From a virus, in IMG/VR virus record IMGVR_UViG_3300025849_000057, positions 1 through 48,705 of that record: DNA of 48,705 bases; one strand, given 5' to 3'. Below the pieces are notes generated by a model that was given only the letters and a program-made list of their open reading frames with translations, was not told where the DNA came from and ran no database searches. The translations under genes were made by a program, and so were the position numbers. Positions 37,714 to 45,382 of the stretch are shown here, piece after piece; the first letter of the stretch is position 1; each line of letters starts with the position of its first letter.

Positions 37714-39736
37714 TCGATCTTTTCTTTCTAAAGCCATCAATATTGTGTATGTCAAACAGAATAGATGTCTCATAATCTTCAATAGTATCATTAGCATTGC
37801 TCTGCCATGCTCTTCTGTTGCCGTTATCAAGATGAAGATGCGACTCATATACACCGATGCCAGTAAAGCCTGCTCGACTAGCGGCTGCTATAGTATCATC
37901 TCTTATATCAGAAGAGACATTAATGTCAATAGCATAGCCAGAATTGTGTGCAGTCTTATTGGTACCACCGAGTGATGATGCACTATTCTTTCTCTTAGTA
38001 GCGGCTTGCTTAACAACATATGAAGAACCGGTCTGCTCTTGTATTCTTAATAGCTTATACCATACAGACGCATCAATATCTTGCCACCCCTGATCACTTA
38101 TTACACTAGAACTAAACGTGATATTCTGACCGAGACCACTTTCGCTGATACTTCTAACAAGTGCTATTTCTTCTTTTGTCGGCTCTTGTGATGTTACATA
38201 GTCTACATTTCGCTCACTTGGCTTAATACTCTTTGATTGCTTAATCACAGAATCTTTCTTGACTTTCTTATCTTCTTCTGATACTCTAATGGCACCGTAC
38301 TTAACAGCTTCTCTAGTATTAGTCTTCTGAACACTTGTTAATGCTTTTAACTCACTCTCAACTTGATTTGTCATCTTGTTCATCTTAATAGCTGGTGCCA
38401 TCATGACTGCTTGTAGTGATTCAGTGAATTGACATAGACGAAACATTAATAATGCAAGATTCTCGGGTGTAAGTCTCTCAAATGATGATGCGGCTTTAGC
38501 TATAAACGCTTCGACTGCTTTCTTTATATCAGCTAGATTAGTAGCAGACGTAAACTCTTCTATATCACGAGCCATTCGACCAAGCTTCTTCTGTAGTGAC
38601 TTAGCGGCAGAGCCTAATGACTCAACAGCACTAGTACCAGCAGTGACAGCGGCATTCATTAATTGCTTGACTTTTGCTATCAACTTGTCTACAATAGACT
38701 TCAACAAATCAAGTAATGTTCTTAGTAAGCCTTGTTGCTTAATGGATTCAACTAGCTTCTTAGTATCTTTCTCTGCTAGATTTGTTATATCACTTATTGC
38801 ATTCTTTCCGGCATTCACGATAAGCATAGCTTTTGCTAGATCGCCTAGAGTAGAGTTAAACTGCTTACATAATCCAGATGATATAGTACCACCGATATTG
38901 ACATCAAAGTAGAAGTCTAGATCATTAAATAGTCTAGTGATCAAAGCTGGTGCAAGAGCAGACAATCCCCCTGTCAATAAAGCCGCTTTCTCTATCTGTG
39001 TAAGACCGCTTGTATTAGTTGTTACTTGAGAGCCGAAGCCAGACCCGAAGTCACTGAATCCGTCTGATCCGATAACTGTACTATTTCCAGATCCAGTATC
39101 GAAGTTACTCGCTACGTTACTACTTGACGTTGATCCATTATTCGATATATTACTAGCTGAGTTATTAGATGTGCTATTCGATATATTACTAGCCGAGTTA
39201 TTAGATGCGCTATTAGATGCACTACTCAGACCGTCACCAGACGCACCACCAGACGGCCTACTTGACGATGTATACGAAGAGTCAGAAGTACTGATTTCGC
39301 TATCGTTAATAACATTATTTCCAGAATCTAATGTGCTTGAGATACCGGCTGTAGTAACAGAGATATTTGGCGAATTAGTTAAAATAGTACTTGACCCACC
39401 TAGTAGGCCTGTGTTATAATCTACTATAGTTTGTTCTATATCTGCTATGTTAGTGTTAGTAGATAGAAGAAAGTCAGCAATCTCTGTGTATGTTGGTGCA
39501 CCGCTCTCTAGTCGAGCGTTAAGTGTCGGATATTCAGATAGATCAGTCTGCTGAGTTATATTGGCCAGAGCATTCGTGATATTCATTACAGATGCTCTAT
39601 TCAAACTATCAAGAGGATTACTCAAGTCTACAAGAGTAGATACGTCAAGTATATTGTTTAGATCAGCACTTGTTAACGAAAGAGCCGCAGAGGCTTTTGA
39701 CGCTATCGGTGTTGTGTTATTACATTCTATTGACAT
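37709..39736 (-). CDS. Virion protein with C-terminal M15-type peptidase domain
   Basis: 675-aa protein. Residues 1-150 are polar, followed by a Ser/Asn-rich low-complexity linker (about 150-225) with 12-residue repeats. A long Ala/Lys/Leu-rich helical region spans about 250-510. The C-terminal domain (about 525-655) matches zinc D-Ala-D-Ala peptidases of the M15 type: H597-x6-D604 (HNSGYAID) and the HxH at 633-635 (YESHLHLD) followed by RRAW. It probably cuts peptidoglycan cross-bridges during entry. It lies between gp25 and gp5, and gp5 here lacks lysozyme, so it may supply the missing wall-cutting activity. There is no signal peptide. Confidence 0.8.
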   Translation of the reverse strand: MSIECNNTTPIASKASAALSLTSADLNNILDVSTLVDLSNPLDSLNRASVMNITNALANITQQTDLSEYPTLNARLESGAPTYTEIADFLLSTNTNIADIEQTIVDYNTGLLGGSSTILTNSPNISVTTAGISSTLDSGNNVINDSEISTSDSSYTSSSRPSGGASGDGLSSASNSASNNSASNISNSTSNNSASNISNNGSTSSSNVASNFDTGSGNSTVIGSDGFSDFGSGFGSQVTTNTSGLTQIEKAALLTGGLSALAPALITRLFNDLDFYFDVNIGGTISSGLCKQFNSTLGDLAKAMLIVNAGKNAISDITNLAEKDTKKLVESIKQQGLLRTLLDLLKSIVDKLIAKVKQLMNAAVTAGTSAVESLGSAAKSLQKKLGRMARDIEEFTSATNLADIKKAVEAFIAKAASSFERLTPENLALLMFRLCQFTESLQAVMMAPAIKMNKMTNQVESELKALTSVQKTNTREAVKYGAIRVSEEDKKVKKDSVIKQSKSIKPSERNVDYVTSQEPTKEEIALVRSISESGLGQNITFSSSVISDQGWQDIDASVWYKLLRIQEQTGSSYVVKQAATKRKNSASSLGGTNKTAHNSGYAIDINVSSDIRDDTIAAASRAGFTGIGVYESHLHLDNGNRRAWQSNANDTIEDYETSILFDIHNIDGFRKKRSI
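39140..39211 (-). repeat. 36-base tandem repeat, two copies
   Basis: Two adjacent 36-base units (39140-39175, 39176-39211) differ at only a few positions. They encode the 12-residue unit SNNSASNISNST in the low-complexity linker of the peptidase protein. A further degenerate partial unit follows. The repeat is likely to change copy number by slippage. Confidence 0.75.
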
Positions 39737-39763
39737 TTATTTTCTCTTTTCTTTAATTAATAG

Positions 39764-39791
39764 TTGACAAATGGCCATTCTATGTTATAAT
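39764..39791 (+). promoter_or_regulatory. Consensus sigma70 promoter, antisense to gene 5
   Basis: TTGACA (39764-39769), a 16-base spacer, then TATAAT (39786-39791) with an extended -10 TG (83-84). Every core position matches the consensus. It lies in the 74-base gap between two leftward genes but points right, into the 3' end of gene 5 on the antisense strand. No convincing rightward ORF follows, so a small or antisense RNA is the simplest product, if it is active. Confidence 0.6.
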
Positions 39792-39810
39792 AGAAGTTGC
39801 AACTGTTAGC

Positions 39811-41436
39811 CTAGTCATCACCGGAACTCATCAGACTCGTGAATATCGGTCTAAGACGTTTGACGATTGCTTCTCGTACTGCTCTGCTTCCTGGTATGAA
39901 CTCTGGTGCAACAACACTCGCTTTCTCTGTGACAGACTCTCTTGCATCTTTGAATGATATCTGTACGGCTCTAGCACTCTCTTGTGTCGTTATTGTTGCA
40001 CTTGCTGTGTCTGGTGGCGATGAAGCACTTGTGCCGTTACCAAGCTGTACTGTCGAGCCGTCTACTGAAGCAGTATTGGTTGATTGAATGTTTGCTGTAT
40101 CTGTTGCTGTCATATCTGCTTGGCCATTCAGAGCATTAACTGCTGTGTTATTTGCACTCATACGGGCACTAGTATTCGCAGAAGCATGAAACTTAGAAGC
40201 ACTCTTAATACTCGCATCGCCCGTAGCATTAACGCTGAATACGCCCCCGGCTTTGATCGATGTATTATTTGTTGATTCTATATGAATGCTATCTGATGTG
40301 TTGATTTCGATTCCTTTATGACCAGCATCAGCATACGGCAGTATTTGATCTGATACAGCAGGCGTACCTTTTGAAGTAATCTTTGTATATGCTTCACTAA
40401 ACATATTCGTCTTATATGTATCTAGATGAAAATCTCCGTTCAGTGTCTCTAGATAGAAGCCACTTCTGTTCTTGGCATTACCGGCTTTCATCTTCGTACT
40501 GCCCACGCTAACTATATTGATATCATCATCTGTTGCTAATACACTAATACCAGCGGCAGAGATATTCGTCTTCACGCCAGCAGTAAGATTCATATTCGTT
40601 CTGGCAGTAACATTAAAGTTCTCACACTCGATGTCAAGATCACCGTTAATGAATATCTTCCCGGAGCCATGTTCTACTTTAAGTGTATAGTCTTCTTGTA
40701 TATTTGTATGAGAAGAACCCGTAACATAAGTTGACAAGACACCATCTGTTGTGTTATACTGATCTCCAAATGACTTAACAAAGATAGTACCATTTGCATC
40801 AATCTGAAACACAGAACCAGAGGAGTGAGACATTAAGATATAGTCAGTATTCTCTCCATCTTCTGCATCACCAATTACAATAAAGTTATCTCCGTTCTTA
40901 GACGTAATCACTCTATTGATAAGATTATTCTCGGGCATATAGATAGAAGGTTCATCAAATGTTTCTTCAGATAACGCTTGAGTAATACCACTCTCTTGTA
41001 ATGTTCTTTGAGTCAAAGTTTGACCAATCGTCATCTCTTCGCCAGTATTATATCTGTGTAGAGGGGGTGCACCAAAATTATGAATAGATTCTGGTGGTAG
41101 ATAGCCGTCTTCTCCCTCTTGACCGGTACCACTTGCGAATTGCAGATGCATGCCCGGCAATCGACCCATGATCATTGGCTGCTGTGCTTCTCGCCCGTCT
41201 ATAAAGAAACCAAATACCCATTCACCAACACTCGGCACAATCGGAGATACTCCATAAGTCCCATCTAATACAGTCGCCCATGGTAGATGATCAGTCGGCA
41301 CACTCTCTTGTTCGTCTTTACTATCTCGTGGCGGGTGTACACCAAATGCTCTCACTCGAACTCTACCACTATTTGTCTTATCATGTGCATCTTCTACAAC
41401 ACCCACGAAGTGCATCATGTTATTAAATCCGCTCAT
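39811..41436 (-). CDS. 5: Baseplate hub spike protein gp5, lysozyme-less
   Basis: 541-aa homologue of T4 gp5 / VgrG-type spike. Residues of about 8-115 form the OB-fold (FVGVVEDAHDKTNSGRVRVR, PSVGEWVFGFFIDGREAQQP, then MIMGRLPG). From about residue 190 on are short beta repeats leading to a Ser/Ala/Thr/Asn-rich needle (DASIKSASKFHASANTSARM) like the triple-stranded beta-helix of gp5. The E-D-T lysozyme domain that T4 gp5 carries between these parts is absent; that stretch is only a linker. The protein should sit under the gp27-like hub and puncture the membrane. It is the neighbour of the gp27-like gene. Confidence 0.9.
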   Translation of the reverse strand: MSGFNNMMHFVGVVEDAHDKTNSGRVRVRAFGVHPPRDSKDEQESVPTDHLPWATVLDGTYGVSPIVPSVGEWVFGFFIDGREAQQPMIMGRLPGMHLQFASGTGQEGEDGYLPPESIHNFGAPPLHRYNTGEEMTIGQTLTQRTLQESGITQALSEETFDEPSIYMPENNLINRVITSKNGDNFIVIGDAEDGENTDYILMSHSSGSVFQIDANGTIFVKSFGDQYNTTDGVLSTYVTGSSHTNIQEDYTLKVEHGSGKIFINGDLDIECENFNVTARTNMNLTAGVKTNISAAGISVLATDDDINIVSVGSTKMKAGNAKNRSGFYLETLNGDFHLDTYKTNMFSEAYTKITSKGTPAVSDQILPYADAGHKGIEINTSDSIHIESTNNTSIKAGGVFSVNATGDASIKSASKFHASANTSARMSANNTAVNALNGQADMTATDTANIQSTNTASVDGSTVQLGNGTSASSPPDTASATITTQESARAVQISFKDARESVTEKASVVAPEFIPGSRAVREAIVKRLRPIFTSLMSSGDD

Positions 41437-41470
41437 TCTTTATCCTTACAATAGATTGTATAAGTCATTC

Positions 41471-42826
41471 TCACGATAAACCACCTTTCGTAATCATCAC
41501 TTGTTGCTTATATGCATCACCACCAAAAGAGTTAACAATATCAGTCACAATAAACTTGCCACTTCTCTCACGATCAATCTCTCTAGTAGAGGCCACTGTA
41601 GTACTAAACTTATATAGTTCTAGATTAAGTATCATGCCAGGATATAAACTAATACGGCCATTGATCTCTATCTGAAACGCATTCTTAGCAAAGTGATAGT
41701 TGGCCATAGGCTTAACACTATAGTTCTCATAGAAGTGTTGATACGGCTTCAGCATATTAGCATCCCCTTCATTCTGGCCTACCTGTGGGAAGTCTGTAAT
41801 CAATACAGTCTCTGGAGCTATATCGGCATTCATATATTCGTTGACAAACTCTTTAGAATGTGTTAGCTTCAACTTCTCAGGCGCCTTCATATCATCACTC
41901 TCTTCAGTGTAATCATAGAGGCGTGTGGTCCGGGTACGATAGTTTATGTCGAGTTCGGTGATGTTTCGGCGATAGGTCCCCTGCTTCATATCAGTCATTG
42001 TATCGACCTTGGCACCGTAGTTGACGTTGTTTACGCTCTGTTGGGCAACCATCTGCCCTGGTCCTGTATTGTCTTCAACAGTGTTGTATATAAAAAATAA
42101 GCGATTCCTGGCATCGTCGGTTAACCCCTCGAAATCGGCGTATTTATCGGTTAGATACTCATGCGTACAGAAATAATACTTCTCTCTTGTCTCAAAGAAT
42201 CTATATAAAGATGTTTTATTCTTACTACTATACGCTCTTCTAGATAAAAACTGCATTGCGGCATCTGGTCTTAGATTAGGTATGACTAACGTCTGTTCTC
42301 CATCTGTTTCTTCTATCTCTATCTCTTTATCATAGTCTTTATTGCCTGTTATAAAGAAACTATTAAAGATATCTTCTACCATATCTGATATCTTTGTATT
42401 TGCCCATGACTTTCTTATCTCTTTTTGATCAGAATGAAGCTTTTGTACGGAACAGAACCTGAGTGTGTACTTTGTCATTCGATCATTTGTTGATGATTCT
42501 GGTCCTATATCTTCTACTGAGTATATAAAGAACTTAGTAGTTTTAATATCACCGTAATAATCTTCGTATGTTATTTCTAATTCTTCTTCGCCACGAATTG
42601 GGACGTCTTGTAGTAGATTACTACTCTCATGTATTGTAGCCGAGCCTGTTATAAACGGACTGTCTATGCTTTCGCTCATATTCCAATGCGATATTGTCTT
42701 ACTTAACTCTACATAGTCCGGATAAGAATTGTTCACGGCATCTGTATTGATAAGCCCCTCTATAATAGGCTTTACCTTAAACGATTTAAGTACATAGAAC
42801 CCTGCTTGGGCGGCTTTATTAGGCAT
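41471..42826 (-). CDS. Baseplate hub protein, gp27-like
   Basis: 451-aa protein between gp53 and gp5, the expected partner of the gp5 spike. Residues of about 40-150 (SKTISHWNMSESIDSPFITG, then EEELEITYEDYYGDIKTTKF, FIYSVEDI) resemble the hub beta-barrels of gp27 / P2 gpD, and residues 370-450 contain another barrel-like domain (SLYPGMILNLELYKF, GKFIVTDIVNSFGGD). The assignment is by fold pattern and context rather than strong motif. The middle (about residues 225-303) is encoded by a GC-rich patch with unusual codons (41919-42160). The gene overlaps gp53 by 8 bases. It ends 34 bases before gp5. Confidence 0.75.
   Translation of the reverse strand: MPNKAAQAGFYVLKSFKVKPIIEGLINTDAVNNSYPDYVELSKTISHWNMSESIDSPFITGSATIHESSNLLQDVPIRGEEELEITYEDYYGDIKTTKFFIYSVEDIGPESSTNDRMTKYTLRFCSVQKLHSDQKEIRKSWANTKISDMVEDIFNSFFITGNKDYDKEIEIEETDGEQTLVIPNLRPDAAMQFLSRRAYSSKNKTSLYRFFETREKYYFCTHEYLTDKYADFEGLTDDARNRLFFIYNTVEDNTGPGQMVAQQSVNNVNYGAKVDTMTDMKQGTYRRNITELDINYRTRTTRLYDYTEESDDMKAPEKLKLTHSKEFVNEYMNADIAPETVLITDFPQVGQNEGDANMLKPYQHFYENYSVKPMANYHFAKNAFQIEINGRISLYPGMILNLELYKFSTTVASTREIDRERSGKFIVTDIVNSFGGDAYKQQVMITKGGLS
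41919..42160 (-). other. GC-rich, codon-usage island inside the gp27-like gene
   Basis: By direct count, 41941-42060 has 60 G+C of 120, against 21 of 60 at 41641-41700 and 24 of 60 at 42241-42300. Arg codons here include CGT, CGG, CGC and AGG, and other codons end in C far more often (for example ACC, CTC, GTC, GCC), unlike the AGA/CGA- and T/A-ending usage around it. The reading frame is intact. The edges are approximate. It suggests recent recombination with a donor of different composition. Confidence 0.65.
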
Positions 42827-43595
42827 CTTTTAATAATTCACTCAGTTGATCTTTGATGGTTGCTAGATAACCTTTGTTAATTAATGATATCTCTCGTTTC
42901 TTTTCATTTAATTCAACTTCATGATCATATATTCTAACGGGATAATACTCTCTCGCTGGATTCGTGATTGATGCTTGATTGACAATACTCGTTGATCCGT
43001 TTGTGATATTGGTACCATCTTGAGTGGCAGTGAATGTATCGCCTGCTTGATAAACAATAGTAGAACTTACTGTACCTGCAAGTATTCGCCAGTCAGCATT
43101 AGCAACTGATCCCAATTTAATAATAGTATATTCATCACCTGATTTTATCTTATCAACAGTAATCTTATGGGTATCGGCTAATTGTACGAATGATGCACGA
43201 TTAATTTGTATATCAGAATCGTACTGGCTTTGATAATGTACAATATTAGCACCGATTGTTGCATTCTTTGTCCATTCTATCACTGCCTGATCGCCTGTTT
43301 GGCCTGATCTCTCTTCATATTGTGAGATAATATATCTATCCATATCTTTAAATGATCTAGGCCATTCACTATAAGGGTCAATAATATCATTTGACATTAA
43401 TACTAACCAAGCTAGTGATGGGTCATCATAGTAATAATAGGCAACATCTTCTGGTCTATCACCATCTGGAATAGTATAAGACATATAAGCAAGTGCAGAA
43501 TCTTTAACGATTTTACTTATTTTGGCTCGTCTTGTTATATCTAATGCTTCCACGCCATTATAAATCGTGGTCGGAAAGTTTGAAAAGTAACTCAT
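42819..43595 (-). CDS. 53: Baseplate wedge protein gp53 with inserted DW module
   Basis: 258-aa homologue of T4 gp53, which clamps wedge contacts near the hub. The key block is PEDVAYYYYDDPSLAWLVLM, then SNDIIDPYSEWP (residues 48-79), matching T4 PEELANAIYGNPQLYWVLLMCNDNYDPYYGW. The C-terminal helix (HEVELNEKKREISLINKGYL) also matches T4. T4 gp53 has 196 residues; the extra roughly 60 are almost exactly the DW module at residues 151-206. The gene overlaps gp48 by four bases (ATGA) and the hub gene by eight, in the T4-like neighbourhood of genes 4 and 5. Confidence 0.9.
   Translation of the reverse strand: MSYFSNFPTTIYNGVEALDITRRAKISKIVKDSALAYMSYTIPDGDRPEDVAYYYYDDPSLAWLVLMSNDIIDPYSEWPRSFKDMDRYIISQYEERSGQTGDQAVIEWTKNATIGANIVHYQSQYDSDIQINRASFVQLADTHKITVDKIKSGDEYTIIKLGSVANADWRILAGTVSSTIVYQAGDTFTATQDGTNITNGSTSIVNQASITNPAREYYPVRIYDHEVELNEKKREISLINKGYLATIKDQLSELLKDA
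42978..43145 (-). repeat. DW module copy J (in gp53)
   Basis: Encodes KSGDEYTIIKLGSVANADW, then RILAG ... AGDTFTATQDG. It is a clean insertion between two parts that both match T4 gp53. Confidence 0.8.
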
Positions 43596-44821
43596 ATTCT
43601 TCTCCCTCCAGCTGGTCCCACTGTCACTGAGTTATCATTTGCCTGTGCTGTAACTGATCCATCTCCTACTACTGTATCGACTATAGATCCATCTTCAAGC
43701 GTCTTTGACACCATAACTTCATCAGAAAATACTGTGTCGAATGATATGCCAGGCCCATTGAATGGAGCACTTGCTGAAGTTTGTGAATTAACCAATCTTC
43801 CTTCGCCATCAGTAGATGTGCCAGATGCTATAGCAGGCAAATCACCCTCATACACTCCCTCTTGTATCAATTCTAACTCAGAATTATCGTCTGCGGTATG
43901 AATATATGCCTCATTTAACGTCATTGTAATACGAATAGCAGATGGTTTACCACCTTTATTGATTGCTAATCCATTAGGAGTATAGTCTATGTTCAATTGA
44001 GATATCATTGATGTTTTAAATTTAAAGTAATAATTCTGATCAATGCCTTGAAAATAAATATTGACCATTGCTGGATACTTTAATATACCCTTATCGATAG
44101 CAGATAAGCCAAATTCACTCTGATCACCCACTGGATTTTGCGTTTTGGGTAGAACCATTCGTTGCAGAGTACGAATAATTTTCTTGAGTTCTCGTTGTTC
44201 TGATTCACTTTCTGGTGATAATAGCCACTCTAGCGAATGTACTTTAAGATCAACGCCTTTAAATACAAGAGTAGCGAATGGATTTACTGCTGTACCACGA
44301 CCAACTCCGATACCATTTGCGATATCTGGAGATATAGATGCTAATCCAGCTCGTGTAATGAATCCTGCGGCATCAGCGGCTTTACTCATTGCTTCTTGTG
44401 CGGCTTCGGTATCACCATTGATTGCTGATCCAGCGGCACTTAACCCCGCTGATAATCCTTGAGCAGATGCTTTACCCAGATTACTAAAGGTCTCTTTCAT
44501 TTTATCTTCTTGCCCACCCAGAGAAGCCGCAATATCGGCAGACCCTATACCCAGCAATCCAAGTTCGTCACCCCCAACATTGATTTTAAAACTATCGTTG
44601 ATCTGTTTAGGTAATGGTAATAATACTTCAGCAAGTGGTTGTTGAACTGAACCCTTGCTACCACCATAAGTGTATTGAAAGAATCTCATTAAAGTAGCGT
44701 GAGAGCCTAGGTTGTTAGGGAACTTAAGAATGCCAGATGGCCCTCTATGATCCGCTCTTCTCTGAGCAATATGCTGTGCCGGGCTAGCTTTTAATAAGGA
44801 ATCAGATGTGCCGTTATTCAT
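43592..44821 (-). CDS. 48: Baseplate tail-tube cap protein gp48
   Basis: 409-aa homologue of T4 gp48, which caps the hub and nucleates the tail tube. The tube-like core is visible at about residues 175-330: AVNPFATLVFKGVDLKVHSL, then EWLLSPESESEQRELKKII, ILKYPAMVNIYFQG and SAIRITMTLNEAYI. Residues 115-165 are Ala/Gly/Ser-rich and helical (SAQGLSAGLSAAGSAING). The C-terminal 80 residues are a polar extension. A late promoter box lies upstream at 44864-44871. It is divergent from gp4 and is the first gene of the leftward run. Confidence 0.85.
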   Translation of the reverse strand: MNNGTSDSLLKASPAQHIAQRRADHRGPSGILKFPNNLGSHATLMRFFQYTYGGSKGSVQQPLAEVLLPLPKQINDSFKINVGGDELGLLGIGSADIAASLGGQEDKMKETFSNLGKASAQGLSAGLSAAGSAINGDTEAAQEAMSKAADAAGFITRAGLASISPDIANGIGVGRGTAVNPFATLVFKGVDLKVHSLEWLLSPESESEQRELKKIIRTLQRMVLPKTQNPVGDQSEFGLSAIDKGILKYPAMVNIYFQGIDQNYYFKFKTSMISQLNIDYTPNGLAINKGGKPSAIRITMTLNEAYIHTADDNSELELIQEGVYEGDLPAIASGTSTDGEGRLVNSQTSASAPFNGPGISFDTVFSDEVMVSKTLEDGSIVDTVVGDGSVTAQANDNSVTVGPAGGRRI

Positions 44822-44834
44822 GTTATGACCTTTA

Positions 44835-44842
44835 TATAAATA
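44835..44842 (+). promoter_or_regulatory. T4-type late promoter for gp4
   Basis: Exact TATAAATA on the + strand, 45 bases before the GTG start of gp4. It lies upstream of, and points toward, the leftward box at 44864-44871, so the two transcripts would overlap at their 5' ends by roughly ten bases. Confidence 0.7.
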
Positions 44843-44863
44843 TTATTTGGTTATAGTCTAAGT

Positions 44864-44871
44864 TATTTATA
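44864..44871 (-). promoter_or_regulatory. T4-type late promoter for gp48 run
   Basis: Exact TATAAATA on the - strand, about 43 bases before the gp48 start at 44821. It heads the long leftward run of hub and wedge genes and faces the gp4 promoter. Confidence 0.7.
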
Positions 44872-44886
44872 TGTATTGGAGATATT

Positions 44887-45339
44887 GTGCCGAAGTATTA
44901 TCAGGGTAGATTTAAACCTGAACACCCGAAAAAGTATAAAGGAGATCCATCTAATATAATATATCGTAGTGGATGGGAACTTAAACTCATGCGTTATTTA
45001 GATAAGCATCCGCACGTCACTCGATGGAATAGTGAAGAGATAATTATACCCTATCGCTCACCAATTGACGGAAAGATGCATAGATATTTTCCCGACTTCT
45101 ATGTTGAGAAGACATTTCACGGTAAAAAAGAAAAGATATTAATTGAAGTAAAACCATGGGCGCAGACTCAAGCACCAAAGGTTCAGAACACTAAAAAGAA
45201 TAAGCCTACTAAGCGTTATATAAATGAAGTCAAGACTTACGGCACAAACTCAGCTAAATGGAATGCGGCAGAAGAATATTGTAAAGACAAGGGATGGAAG
45301 TTCTCTATCATAACAGAACGAGAGTTAGGAATAAAATAA
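44887..45339 (+). CDS. 4: Head completion nuclease gp4
   Basis: 150-aa homologue of T4 gp4 (gp50), needed for head completion before tail joining. It matches T4 at YKGDPSNIIYRSGWELKLMR (T4 YRGDPKKITYRSNWEKFFFE), YLDKHPHVTRWNSE, IPY, and GKMHRYFPDFYV. Residues form a PD-(D/E)xK nuclease-like set: E31, P69-D70 and E87-V-K89. The length equals T4 gp4. The start is a GTG with GGAG five bases upstream. The neighbours gp53 and gp5 on the other strand repeat the T4 4-53-5 cluster with gene 4 inverted. Confidence 0.9.
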   Translation: MPKYYQGRFKPEHPKKYKGDPSNIIYRSGWELKLMRYLDKHPHVTRWNSEEIIIPYRSPIDGKMHRYFPDFYVEKTFHGKKEKILIEVKPWAQTQAPKVQNTKKNKPTKRYINEVKTYGTNSAKWNAAEEYCKDKGWKFSIITERELGIK

Positions 45340-45348
45340 TAACTAACG

Positions 45349-45356
45349 TATAAATA
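45349..45356 (+). promoter_or_regulatory. T4-type late promoter for the nuclease run
   Basis: Exact TATAAATA on the + strand in the 43-base gap after gp4, 27 bases before the ATG at 45383. Confidence 0.7.
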
Positions 45357-45382
45357 GTATATAAACACAAGGAATTTAAATA

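Noticed and set aside
39839-40087. 82-aa rightward ORF downstream of the antisense sigma70 promoter
   Set aside because: Its sequence is a shadow of gp5 in another frame, with no clear ribosome site; an RNA product is more plausible.
39811-41436. Expected lysozyme domain in gp5
   Set aside because: No E...D...T lysozyme motif or Gly-His block between the OB-fold and the needle; the stretch is a linker.
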